This document shows, one piece after another, positions 1 through 6,593 of a stretch of DNA of 7,615 nt (position 1 is its first letter; each line of letters opens with the position of its first letter). This DNA comes from an uncultured Clostridia bacterium. Lineage in GTDB: Bacteria; Bacillota; Clostridia; Oscillospirales; Oscillospiraceae. The stretch lies in NCBI GenBank assembly GCA_937858235.1, contig CALLZZ010000526.1, forward strand, positions 1-7,615. Reading direction: 5' to 3'. The notes under the pieces were generated by a model. It searched no databases. It was not told where the DNA came from and saw only the letters and a list, made by a program, of their open reading frames with translations. A program made the position numbers and the translations under genes.

Positions 1-333
1 AAGAGCAAGAATGGGATTCGGAAGCAGGTGCTCCGGGATGCCGCAAAGGGGATTCTCCCAGAGGATGTGCGCAACCGTCCCAAGTCACCCTACCCCAAAA
101 CGCACAATCCCCTCTTTGAGCGGCTGGCGCGGGAGCGGTTGCAGGGGATTCTGGCGGACTCCAACGCCCCGCTTCACAGTTTGGTGGACGTGGAGTCGCT
201 GAATAACGGGCTGCTGAAAGACGCAGGGGATTACGGACGACCCTGGTTCGGTCAGCTTATGGCAGGCCCGCAGATGATTGCCTACCTCATTGAACTGAAT
301 ATCTGGATGGAGCGGTTCGGGCTGGCCGCATAA
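1..333 (+). CDS. asnB: Asparagine synthase (glutamine-hydrolysing), C-terminal fragment
   Basis: This is the last 110 codons of an enzyme that makes asparagine from aspartate, ATP and glutamine-derived ammonia in the cytoplasm. The frame is open from base 1, so the gene begins outside the window, and it stops with TAA at 331-333. The visible part includes the conserved stretch LRDAAKGILPEDV followed by RPKSPYPKTHNP. This is the typical signature near the end of the AsnB synthetase domain (PP-loop ATP pyrophosphatase type). The tail (GPQMIAYLIELNIWMERFG) also fits the family ending. The family is usually a little over 600 residues, so roughly the last fifth or sixth is present; the N-terminal glutaminase domain and the ATP-binding loop are off the edge. 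A possible GTG at 28 is internal and not a start. A hairpin terminator follows 13 bases after the stop, so this gene is not co-transcribed with metG. Identification is by recognition of the conserved C-terminal motif only. Confidence 0.88.
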   Translation, partial: KSKNGIRKQVLRDAAKGILPEDVRNRPKSPYPKTHNPLFERLARERLQGILADSNAPLHSLVDVESLNNGLLKDAGDYGRPWFGQLMAGPQMIAYLIELNIWMERFGLAA

Positions 334-346
334 TCAGACCAAGAAG

Positions 347-380
347 CAGAGGCGGGAGCATTTCTCCCACCTCTGTTTTA
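347..380 (+). terminator. Rho-independent terminator after asnB
   Basis: The arms CAGAGG-c-GGGAG (347-358) and CTCCC-a-CCTCTG (364-375) pair with one internal C/A mismatch and a 5-base loop, followed by TTTTA. It begins 13 bases after the asnB stop codon. The stem is strong and the U-tract is short (four T), so termination is likely but perhaps incomplete. Confidence 0.8.
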
Positions 381-465
381 TGCCTCCACCTGCCCGTTTC
401 ATACGTCAGTATCCTTTGGCAACGCTGTGATTTTTTCCTTTTTCGCCACCCCTGAATGCCACTAC

Positions 466-494
466 TTGACAGAGCGCATAGTGCTATATAGAAA
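466..494 (+). promoter_or_regulatory. Putative sigma-A promoter for the small ORF at 518
   Basis: A perfect TTGACA -35 box lies at 466-471. The -10 is less clear: TAGAAA at 489-494 gives a 17-base spacer, while TATAGA at 487-492 gives 15; each matches 4 of 6 consensus bases. Transcription would start near 500, just ahead of an AAAGGAG ribosome binding site (508-514) and the ATG at 518. The stretch between the asnB terminator and this box (381-465) shows only T-rich tracts and nothing I can name. Confidence 0.5.
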
Positions 495-517
495 TTGGAA
501 ATATAACAAAGGAGACT

Positions 518-685
518 ATGACACGCAAAAAGAAAAATACAAAACACTTCGATGGGCGTGTAGTGCAGGAATGGGAAAGTGCTCCATGGGAGCGTGTTAG
601 CTGCTCAGGCAACAGACCATTGTGGAAAAGGAGGGCGAGGATGGCACACAGGAAGAAAAGTGCGTCCCTTGCCAAAACGCCGTAA
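518..685 (+). CDS. Small hypothetical ORF, 55 residues, possibly frame-disrupted
   Basis: I do not recognise this gene. An ATG at 518 is preceded by AAAGGAG with a 3-base spacer and by a consensus -35 promoter, so translation initiation looks real. The product starts MTRKKKNTKHFDGRVVQEWE and is lysine/arginine-rich, with no membrane segment or signal peptide. After about residue 28 the reading becomes strongly basic (WKRRARMAHRKK), as purine-rich coding DNA often does when read out of frame. From 601 the neighbouring +1 frame reads LLRQQTIVEKEGEDGTQEEK, then CVPCQNAVSSL, and stops at 694-696. That reads more like a normal acidic protein end with a CxxC pair. A one-base loss near 601-604 would join the two halves into a protein of about 60 residues. 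It may therefore be a pseudogene, contain a sequencing error, or be an intact tiny basic protein. The metG promoter overlaps its end. Confidence 0.4.
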   Translation: MTRKKKNTKHFDGRVVQEWESAPWERVSCSGNRPLWKRRARMAHRKKSASLAKTP

Positions 686-697
686 GCAGTCTATAAT
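669..697 (+). promoter_or_regulatory. Sigma-A-type promoter of metG
   Basis: TTGCCA (669-674) and a perfect TATAAT (692-697) are separated by exactly 17 bases. Transcription would begin at about 703-705, leaving a leader of roughly 50 bases before the metG start at 757. That leader is too short to hold a T-box riboswitch, a device that controls many aminoacyl-tRNA synthetase genes in Bacillota. The promoter overlaps the 3' end of the small upstream ORF. Confidence 0.75.
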
Positions 698-739
698 AAA
701 ATATGAATGTGGTTCCGCTTCCATTCGGCGGGGCCGACG

Positions 740-746
740 AAGGAGG
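740..746 (+). promoter_or_regulatory. Ribosome binding site that sets the metG start
   Basis: AAGGAGG at 740-746 sits 10 bases before the ATG at 757. An in-frame ATG at 703 lies at the predicted transcription start and has no ribosome binding site, so the 18-residue longer protein is unlikely. Confidence 0.8.
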
Positions 747-756
747 AAACTGCAAT

Positions 757-2700
757 ATGGCAGCAAAGGAAAAGTTTTATATCACGACCCCCATTTATTA
801 TCCATCCGACAAACTGCACATTGGTCACACCTACTGCACCGTAGCCACCGACGTGATGGCGCGGTACAAGCGGATGTGCGGCTACGACGTGCTGTTTCTC
901 ACCGGTACCGATGAGCACGGCCTGAAGATTGAGCAGAAGGCCAAGGAAGCCGGCATCACGCCCCAGCAGTTTGTAGACAATATTGTGGATGCCAAAGGCG
1001 GAATCCGTGATCTGTGGAAGCTGATGAACATCTCCAACGACCGCTTTATCCGCACCACCGACGATTACCACGTCAAGAGCATTCAGGAAATCTTTAAGAA
1101 GATGCACGATAAGGGCGACATCTACAAGGGCGCCTATAAGGGGAAGTACTGCGTACCCTGCGAGTCCTTCTGGACTGACTCCCAGCTGGTAGACGGCAAA
1201 TGTCCGGACTGTGGACGGGAGGTGCAGGACGCAGAAGAGGAAGCGTATTTCTTCCGTCTCTCCAAGTACCAGAAGCAGATTGAAGAGCTGCTGGGTGCCC
1301 CCGGCTTCCTGGAACCCGAGAGCCGCCGAAACGAAATGATCAACAACTTTGTCAAGCCCGGTCTGGAGGATCTGTGCGTCAGCCGTACCAGCTTCACCTG
1401 GGGCATCCCTGTCACCTTCGACCCAGGTCATGTGGTCTACGTCTGGGTAGACGCCCTGAGCAACTATATCACCGCGCTGGGTTACCTCAACGACAAGTAC
1501 GATGATTTCGAAAAGTACTGGCCTTGCGACGTTCACTTCATCGGTAAGGAGATTGTTCGGTTCCATTCCATCATCTGGCCTGCTATGCTGATGAGCCTGG
1601 AGCTGCCCCTGCCGAAAAAGGTTTACGGTCACGGTTGGCTGCTACTGGGCGGCGGTAAGATGTCCAAGAGCAAGGGCAATGTGGTCGATCCCATCGTCCT
1701 GGCGGAGCGCTACGGCGTAGACGCCCTGCGTTACTATCTGCTGCGGGAGTTCCCCTTCGGCAGCGACGGCAACTTCTCCAATGAGAGTCTCATTAAGCGG
1801 ATCAATATCGACCTGGCCAACGACTTGGGCAACCTGGTCAGCCGTACCACTGCCATGGTGGTCAAGTACTTCGGCGGCACCCTGCCGACGGAGCAGCAGA
1901 CGGACGAGTCCAAGGACGGCGAACTGATGGCTCTGGCGGAGGGTTTGAAGGAAAAATACCAAAGGGTCATGGAGGAATATACCTTCCAGACTGCTCTGGT
2001 GGACATTTTTGAGGTGATCTCTCGAGCAAACAAGTATATTGACGAAAACGCACCCTGGGTACTGGCGAAAGACGAAGCAGATAAACCCCGCCTGGCTCGG
2101 GTGCTGTACAACCTGCTGGAGGCAGTGCGCATTTGTGCCATCCTGCTGACTCCCTTCATTCCTGATACCTGTCAAAAGATCTTCACCCAGATTGGAGCGG
2201 AGAAAACGGACTGGGAAGACGCAGGAACTTGGGGATTGCTGTCTGAGACCGTTACCGTTACCAAGGGTGAAAACCTGTTCCCCAGAATCGACATGGACAG
2301 TGAATTGAAGACCTTGGAGAAAATGGAAGCGGCTGCAAAGACTGCTGCAGCAGACCCAGCTGTGGAGTTTAAGGACGAAATCGACTTTGATGCCTTTGAA
2401 AAGGTAGATATGACCGTCTGCAAGGTGAAGAGCTGCGAGGCAGTCAAGAAGAGCAAAAAACTGCTGAAGTTTATCCTGGACGATGGCTCCGGCACTGACC
2501 GTCAGATTCTATCCGGTATTGCGGCCTACTACAAGCCGGAAGAGTTAGTGGGTAAGACTGTAGTAGCAGTTACCAACTTGGCTCCTAGAAAAATGATGGG
2601 GCAGGAGAGCTGCGGTATGCTGCTCAGCGCAGAAAAGAACGAGAAACTGACCCTAATTATGTTAGATGACGCCATCGAAGCGGGTGCAAAGTTCTGCTGA
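757..2700 (+). CDS. metG: Methionyl-tRNA synthetase with C-terminal tRNA-binding domain
   Basis: This class I aminoacyl-tRNA synthetase charges tRNA-Met, including initiator tRNA, in the cytoplasm. The 647-residue length is normal for the form carrying a fused C-terminal domain. Key motifs, numbered from the ATG at 757: HIGH at 21-24 within TPIYYPSDKLHIGHTYC; a zinc knuckle of two CxxC pairs at C132/C135 and C149/C152 in the connective peptide; the conserved FTWGIPV and VYVWVDALSNY segments that line the active site; and KMSKS at 301-305. An alpha-helical anticodon-binding domain follows. From about residue 543 to the end comes an OB-fold tRNA-binding domain of the Trbp111/EMAP-II type (FEKVDMTVCKV, then NLAPRKMMGQESCGMLL), which favours dimerisation and tRNA binding. 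No frameshift or missing motif is seen. Codon use is biased toward CTG, GGC and ACC, as expected for a highly expressed housekeeping gene. It appears to be transcribed alone from the promoter at 669-697. A separate hairpin lies 14 bases after the stop. Confidence 0.97.
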   Translation: MAAKEKFYITTPIYYPSDKLHIGHTYCTVATDVMARYKRMCGYDVLFLTGTDEHGLKIEQKAKEAGITPQQFVDNIVDAKGGIRDLWKLMNISNDRFIRTTDDYHVKSIQEIFKKMHDKGDIYKGAYKGKYCVPCESFWTDSQLVDGKCPDCGREVQDAEEEAYFFRLSKYQKQIEELLGAPGFLEPESRRNEMINNFVKPGLEDLCVSRTSFTWGIPVTFDPGHVVYVWVDALSNYITALGYLNDKYDDFEKYWPCDVHFIGKEIVRFHSIIWPAMLMSLELPLPKKVYGHGWLLLGGGKMSKSKGNVVDPIVLAERYGVDALRYYLLREFPFGSDGNFSNESLIKRINIDLANDLGNLVSRTTAMVVKYFGGTLPTEQQTDESKDGELMALAEGLKEKYQRVMEEYTFQTALVDIFEVISRANKYIDENAPWVLAKDEADKPRLARVLYNLLEAVRICAILLTPFIPDTCQKIFTQIGAEKTDWEDAGTWGLLSETVTVTKGENLFPRIDMDSELKTLEKMEAAAKTAAADPAVEFKDEIDFDAFEKVDMTVCKVKSCEAVKKSKKLLKFILDDGSGTDRQILSGIAAYYKPEELVGKTVVAVTNLAPRKMMGQESCGMLLSAEKNEKLTLIMLDDAIEAGAKFC

Positions 2701-2714
2701 GACGACTATTTTAT

Positions 2715-2748
2715 TGGCCCCGCTGTACTGTGTGATATAGCGGGGCTA
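2715..2748 (+). terminator. Strong hairpin after metG, probable terminator
   Basis: The arms 2715-2727 and 2736-2748 form 13 pairs, including two G-U pairs, around the GC-rich core GCCCCGCT/AGCGGGGC, with an 8-base loop. The 3' flank is AT-rich (TATACTATATTATATA) rather than a T-run, so it is not a textbook intrinsic terminator. It may end metG transcription, or act as a processing or stabilising stem. It lies 24 bases upstream of the next start codon. Confidence 0.6.
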
Positions 2749-2772
2749 TACTATATTATATAGGAGAGAGAG

Positions 2773-3864
2773 ATGAAAAAGCAAAGTACCTTTTTGCTGC
2801 TGGTCATAGCATTGATGGTGATGACCTGTGGCTGCGGCAGTCAAAAGGGCGGAGAGCGCACATCTGAGTTGCCAGCTGCCTCTGCCTTGGTTCAGGAGAC
2901 CCCGAAGAAAGCGGAGATCGTCATGGAGTTTGCCGGGGATATGAATTTAGATGATTCCTGGTATGTGATGGATTATCTCCACTCCCATGGCGGAGAGATT
3001 TCTGACTGTATTGATCCTAGTCTGATCCAACGGATGGTGGATGCAGACCTATGCTGTATCAACAATGAGTTCACCTACTCCAAGCGAGGCACTCCCATGG
3101 CGGGAAAAGCATTCACGTTCCGAGGGGACCCGGAAAACGTATCCATTTTGAATACACTGGGGGTAGATGTGGTAACGTTGGCCAACAACCATATCTATGA
3201 CTACGGAGCGGATGCCTTTTTGGATACCTTAGATACCCTCAAGGGCGCCGGTATTGACTATGTGGGTGCTGGCCGGAACCAGAAAGAAGCCATGGAGCCG
3301 GTGTACTATGAGATCGATGGCATCACCATAGCGCTGGTCAACGCGACCCGAGCGGAAAAAAACGTCATGACGCCGGAGGCGGGAAAAAATACCCCCGGCG
3401 TACTGCGCTGCTACGATACTACACTCTTTGAGGAGGAAATTGCAGAGGCCGACCGGAATGCGGACGTGGTGGTGTGCTGTGTCCACTGGGGGACCGAGTA
3501 TAGCTATACGCTGGAGGAGGTGCAGCGCTCCACCGCCCGAACTTACATTGATGCGGGAGCAGATGTCATCGTGGGGACCCACTCCCACTGTTTGCAGGGA
3601 ATTGAGTATTATAAAGATGTTCCGGTGTTCTACAGTCTGGGGAACTTCTGGTTTAACGAGAAGGAACTGAACACCTGCCTACTGGAGCTGACGGTAACCG
3701 GAACCAAAGAAGATTGGAAGCTGAAACCTGGGATTGTGCCTGCCCTCCAGTCCGGGTGCAGAACAAGGGAATTGGCAGACGGACAGGAAGTGTTCGACCT
3801 GTTGGAATCTATTTCGGTGAATGCGGGCATTCAGAAGGATGGAACGGTATATCAAAAAGAATAA
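2773..3864 (+). CDS. CapA/PgsA-family lipoprotein (metallophosphatase-like fold)
   Basis: This is a 363-residue predicted surface lipoprotein. Residues 1-18 are a basic-plus-hydrophobic signal peptide (MKKQSTFLLLVIALMVM), then TCGCGS. The lipidated cysteine is C21 or, less likely, C19. The rest matches the CapA family (poly-gamma-glutamate biosynthesis, PGA_cap), which has a calcineurin-like metallophosphoesterase fold: FAGDMNLDD (D56), FTFRGDP, LANNHIYDYG (N139, H140), CVHWGTEY (H238), GTHSH (H270, H272) and VFYSLGNFWFNE. All these signature residues are present. In capsule operons CapA/PgsA acts with the PgsB/PgsC polymerase, but none of those partners is visible here. A role in poly-gamma-glutamate export or attachment is therefore only family-based, and a hydrolase role on other envelope substrates is possible. 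AGGAG at 2762-2766 lies 6 bases before the ATG. Hairpins on both sides suggest a single-gene unit. Family assignment is strong; substrate unknown. Confidence 0.9.
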   Translation: MKKQSTFLLLVIALMVMTCGCGSQKGGERTSELPAASALVQETPKKAEIVMEFAGDMNLDDSWYVMDYLHSHGGEISDCIDPSLIQRMVDADLCCINNEFTYSKRGTPMAGKAFTFRGDPENVSILNTLGVDVVTLANNHIYDYGADAFLDTLDTLKGAGIDYVGAGRNQKEAMEPVYYEIDGITIALVNATRAEKNVMTPEAGKNTPGVLRCYDTTLFEEEIAEADRNADVVVCCVHWGTEYSYTLEEVQRSTARTYIDAGADVIVGTHSHCLQGIEYYKDVPVFYSLGNFWFNEKELNTCLLELTVTGTKEDWKLKPGIVPALQSGCRTRELADGQEVFDLLESISVNAGIQKDGTVYQKE

Positions 3865-3876
3865 ACGTGTATAGTA

Positions 3877-3916
3877 AAGCGCCGGGGCGGAAAAACTGCC
3901 TCGGCGCTTAAGTTTT
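3877..3916 (+). terminator. Rho-independent terminator after the CapA-family gene
   Basis: AAGCGCCGGGGC (3877-3888) pairs with GCCTCGGCGCTT (3898-3909) over 12 bases, with one G-U pair and a 9-base loop. AAGTTTT follows. The stem is very stable and lies 12 bases after the stop codon. The T-tract is short and slightly offset. The 3' arm also carries the -35 region of the predicted promoter for the germination operon. Confidence 0.8.
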
Positions 3917-3934
3917 GAACAAATGGGCATACTA
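3906..3934 (+). promoter_or_regulatory. Predicted SigG (forespore) promoter of the germination operon
   Basis: CATACTA at 3928-3934 exactly matches the -10 consensus known for Bacillus subtilis SigG. With a 17-base spacer the -35 is GCTTA at 3906-3910, which matches 4 of 5 positions of the GHATR consensus. The expected start of transcription is near 3941, just ahead of the ribosome binding site. Germinant receptor operons are classically SigG-controlled, so the position fits the function. That is inference; no sigma-A promoter of comparable quality is seen in the 94-base gap. Confidence 0.6.
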
Positions 3935-3946
3935 AGCCGGAGGAAA

Positions 3947-3952
3947 GGGGGG
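3947..3952 (+). promoter_or_regulatory. Ribosome binding site that sets the GerA-subunit start
   Basis: A purine block runs from AGGAAA (3941) into six G (3947-3952), 6 bases before the ATG at 3959. An in-frame ATG at 3923 has no ribosome binding site and would lie upstream of the predicted transcription start, so 3959 is preferred. Confidence 0.65.
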
Positions 3953-3958
3953 AAAAGA

Positions 3959-5446
3959 ATGCGATACAGTAAGGAATATGTTCCCTATCACGCGGAAAAA
4001 AAACCGGTTTTTGATCTGCCGCTGAAGCTGGAATCCATTGAAGGCGTGTTTGAAGAATGCGTTGATTTTGCCAGCCGGAGGATTACCCTGGCAGAGGGCG
4101 GCGAGGGAACCATCTGCTGGATTGACGGAATGGTCAAGTCTGAGCGACTGAACGATTATGTAATGCGACCCCTGATTACGGGACCAGTTCCCGCCAGCAC
4201 GACCCAGGTGGGGAAGGTGCTGGGGGGCAATGTATGGAATCTGGATGTGACCATACAGATGACAGTAGACGATACGGTAGAAGCGATGCTAAAGGGCTGC
4301 TGTGCGATCTTTCTGTCGGACGGCGTACTGACCTGCTCAGTGCAGACCGAGGAAAAACGCGGCGTGGAAGGCCCGGAAAATGAGACCGAAAACAAAGGTG
4401 CTCGGGACTCCTTTGTGGAGAGCGTACGGACGTGCACCTCATTGGTGCGACGGAGGCTGAAGTCGGCCAAGGTGAAGATTTTAGAGCACATGGTGGGACG
4501 TACCTCAGACACTGCGGTAGATGTGATCTGGGTGGATGGAGTTACCAACCCAGATCTGGTTCACCAGGTGGAAGAACGGATCAGTCAGATGGACGTGGAC
4601 GCACTGCTGAGTGTGGCAGATATTGAGGAATATATTGTAGACAGCAAGAGTACGGTATTTCCTCAGGTGCTATTTACCGAGCGGCCAGATCGGTTCTGCC
4701 GGGGACTCATGGATGGCCGGGTAGGGATCCTGGTAGACGGAATCCCCATGGGATGCCTCTTGCCCTGCGGCATCAAGCAGTTCATGCGTGCGCCGCAAGA
4801 TCGGAGCAATCACTGGCTTAGTGCCAGTCTCTTAACCCTGCTGCGCTATGCCTGCATGATCGTTTCAGTACTGCTGCCTGGGGTCTATATTGCGATCACT
4901 GCATTTCATCTGCAAATGATTCCAACCCAGCTGGCTCTGTCCATTATTGCTAGTAAGCAGGATGTGCCATTTTCCACTCAATTTGAAGTGTTGATCATGC
5001 TGTTTGCATTTGAAGTGCTCCAAGAGGCTGGGCTGAGGATGCCGAACACCATCGGACAGAGTGTGTCTATTATCGGCGCACTGGTGGTAGGACAGGCAGC
5101 TGTGGATGCAAAGATTGTCTCTCCGGCAGTAATTATCGTGGTAGCGGCGGCGGGAATGGCTGGATTTACGATACCCAATCTGGATTTTGCCAACGGACTG
5201 CGGATTTGGCGAGTTATTGCCGCCATTGGCGCAAGTTTTGTCGGGCTGTTTGGATTGACGGCAGTGATCATTGGAATGGTTTTCCAACTGTCCAAAATGA
5301 AGAGTTTTGGCGTTAGCTACTTGACGCCCTTCTCGCCGGGCTCCTGGCAGCAGAAGGGTAGCGAATGGGTGATGAGAGGTCCCATGCCCTCCATTAAGAT
5401 GCGGGATTTGACCTTGCGGCCGGAGGGGAAACGGAGGCAGAAATGA
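3959..5446 (+). CDS. Spore germination protein, GerA (A-subunit) family
   Basis: This is the A subunit of a nutrient germinant receptor in the spore inner membrane, where receptors of this class sense small molecules and release ions at the start of germination. The 495-residue protein (from ATG 3959) has the family layout. A soluble cytoplasmic N-terminal region covers about residues 1-284, with the hallmark ARDSFVESVRTCTSLVRRRL near 147-166 and FPQVLFTERPDR followed by GRVGILVDGIP. The membrane region covers about 285-445, with hydrophobic stretches near 286-312, 342-357, 368-384, 386-407 and 417-445. It includes the highly conserved LQEAGLRMPNTIGQSVSIIG and GALVVGQAAVDA. The C-terminal tail has YLTPFSP and ends in a basic stretch. 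All hallmarks are intact. The stop overlaps the start of the next gene by 4 bases (ATGA), so the two are translationally coupled. The germinant cannot be told from sequence. It corresponds to GerAA/GerBA/GerKA of Bacillus; I cannot say which paralogue. Confidence 0.95.
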   Translation: MRYSKEYVPYHAEKKPVFDLPLKLESIEGVFEECVDFASRRITLAEGGEGTICWIDGMVKSERLNDYVMRPLITGPVPASTTQVGKVLGGNVWNLDVTIQMTVDDTVEAMLKGCCAIFLSDGVLTCSVQTEEKRGVEGPENETENKGARDSFVESVRTCTSLVRRRLKSAKVKILEHMVGRTSDTAVDVIWVDGVTNPDLVHQVEERISQMDVDALLSVADIEEYIVDSKSTVFPQVLFTERPDRFCRGLMDGRVGILVDGIPMGCLLPCGIKQFMRAPQDRSNHWLSASLLTLLRYACMIVSVLLPGVYIAITAFHLQMIPTQLALSIIASKQDVPFSTQFEVLIMLFAFEVLQEAGLRMPNTIGQSVSIIGALVVGQAAVDAKIVSPAVIIVVAAAGMAGFTIPNLDFANGLRIWRVIAAIGASFVGLFGLTAVIIGMVFQLSKMKSFGVSYLTPFSPGSWQQKGSEWVMRGPMPSIKMRDLTLRPEGKRRQK

Positions 5447-6591
5447 GACGAATATGGTTGGCGTTGTGCTGTGCTTTGACAGCGGGGCTGCTGGTAGGGT
5501 GCACGTCCAGCTTTCTGCCCAAGGCTAAGGATATTTCCAAGGTAGAATTGATGCGTACCATTGCCATTGACGGAGCGCCGGATGAAAAGGTGAAGGTCAC
5601 TGTGTCCAGCGGTGTAAAGCAGGGAAGCTCCGGTGGAAAGCCGTTGATTCTTTCTGATGAGGCACAGACGGTGTCCTCTGCCTGCCAGCTGATTCAGAAA
5701 AGCGGCAATGGTTACGTCACATACGGCCATGTGACCGAGTGCGTGGTGGGAAAGGAAGCAGCAAAGGCGGGGGTAGATCAGCTATTGGACTATATGCAGC
5801 GTGACTTTGAGATGCGGATGGATACGCTGATTTTCCTAGCGAATCAGGATAAGGCTGGGGATCTAATCACTAAGGCAGCGACAAAAGACATAGCGGCTAC
5901 GGATCGTCTTCAGGAGATTGGACGGGAGATGCCGCTAAAGTCAGGGGCTTGGCGCTGTACCGTGCGGGAATTTCTGGTGGATCAATATAACAATGGGCTG
6001 GCAATGATGCCCACTTTGGAATTGGAAAAGGTAAATGGCGAGTATACCATCGGAGTCAAAGGAATGGCCATTTTTCATGAAACAAAATTGGTGGAGCAGT
6101 TGGACGAAGAAGCCAGCCGCGGCGCGTGTGTGCTCATCAACGAGGGAGGAGCGCCTAACCAGGACGTAAAGCTGAAAGATGGCGGTGTAGCGGGACTGAA
6201 AATCACCAGTTCATCCTGTCGATGGAAGGCACAGTGGGAGAATGACAATCTGGTGGGGATGACAGCGGAAGTCAAGGTGCGTGCAAATCTGGCAGAACTG
6301 AACGGGACAGTAGAATTCCGAAAGAAGTCAGTTCTCCATGAGATAGAACAGAAGCTGGCGGCCGCTATTACCAAAGAAGCGATTTCAGCGCTGAAGGAGG
6401 AGAAAAACCATGGTGACTTTCTTCACTTAGAGCGAGAGCTGGAGATGCAGTACCCTGGCAGATTGAAAGAAATTGAGGCGCATTGGGAAGAATGGCTCAA
6501 AACCATTCACTTCCGTGTCAAAACAGAAGCGACAGTGGAACGGAGCTACGATGTAAGCCGGGGAGTAGAACAATCCGGAAAGGAAGGGTGA
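5443..6591 (+). CDS. Spore germination lipoprotein, Ger(x)C (C-subunit) family
   Basis: This is the lipoprotein subunit of the germinant receptor, expected on the outer face of the spore inner membrane. The 382-residue protein starts with a signal peptide (MRRIWLALCCALTAG) and a good lipobox, LVGC, so C20 becomes the lipidated N-terminus. The mature part starts with the family pattern KDISKVELMRTIAIDG (ordinarily 'xxEix..aiv.aigiD'). It continues through YGHVTECVVGKEAA and MRMDTLIFLA to GVKGMAIFHETKLVEQLDEEASRG, where the C-terminal Ger(x)C domain begins at about residue 205. The final helix-rich part ends in HFRVKTEATVERSYDVSRG. Length is normal for the family. GGAGG (5433-5437) inside the preceding gene lies 5 bases ahead of the ATG, and the start overlaps that gene's stop (ATGA). 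The C gene sits between A and B, unlike the A-B-C order of the Bacillus subtilis gerA operon. Confidence 0.93.
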   Translation: MRRIWLALCCALTAGLLVGCTSSFLPKAKDISKVELMRTIAIDGAPDEKVKVTVSSGVKQGSSGGKPLILSDEAQTVSSACQLIQKSGNGYVTYGHVTECVVGKEAAKAGVDQLLDYMQRDFEMRMDTLIFLANQDKAGDLITKAATKDIAATDRLQEIGREMPLKSGAWRCTVREFLVDQYNNGLAMMPTLELEKVNGEYTIGVKGMAIFHETKLVEQLDEEASRGACVLINEGGAPNQDVKLKDGGVAGLKITSSSCRWKAQWENDNLVGMTAEVKVRANLAELNGTVEFRKKSVLHEIEQKLAAAITKEAISALKEEKNHGDFLHLERELEMQYPGRLKEIEAHWEEWLKTIHFRVKTEATVERSYDVSRGVEQSGKEG

Positions 6592-6593
6592 CG

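Noticed and set aside
287..547. 86-codon open frame on the - strand in the asnB-metG gap
   Set aside because: It runs through the asnB terminator and the asnB 3' end, with no convincing start signal or family resemblance.
718..742. Possible leader hairpin before metG (TCGGC/GCCGA at 725-737, with outer CTTC/GAAG pairs touching the ribosome binding site)
   Set aside because: The helix is short, with a 3-base loop and an uneven internal loop. It is too weak to claim as a regulatory switch without comparative support.
703..756. N-terminal extension of metG starting at ATG 703
   Set aside because: This ATG lies at the predicted transcription start and lacks a ribosome binding site. The ATG at 757 has AAGGAGG and places HIGH at the usual distance from the N-terminus.
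691..1632. 313-codon open frame on the - strand across the first half of metG
   Set aside because: It lies opposite the conserved metG motifs, has no ribosome binding site pattern or recognisable family, and is explained by the codon bias of metG mirrored on the other strand.
1642..2175. 177-codon open frame on the - strand within metG
   Set aside because: Same reason: it is a mirror of strongly biased metG codons and has no recognisable protein features.
2725..2753. SigG-like promoter for the CapA-family gene (TATACTA at 2747-2753)
   Set aside because: The -10 lacks the leading C of CATACTA and the -35 at a 17-base spacer (GTACT) matches only 3 of 5 positions, so it is no better than chance in AT-rich DNA.
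4865..5295. Open frames on the - strand opposite the GerA membrane region
   Set aside because: They lie opposite well-conserved GerA transmembrane sequence and look like compositional shadows.
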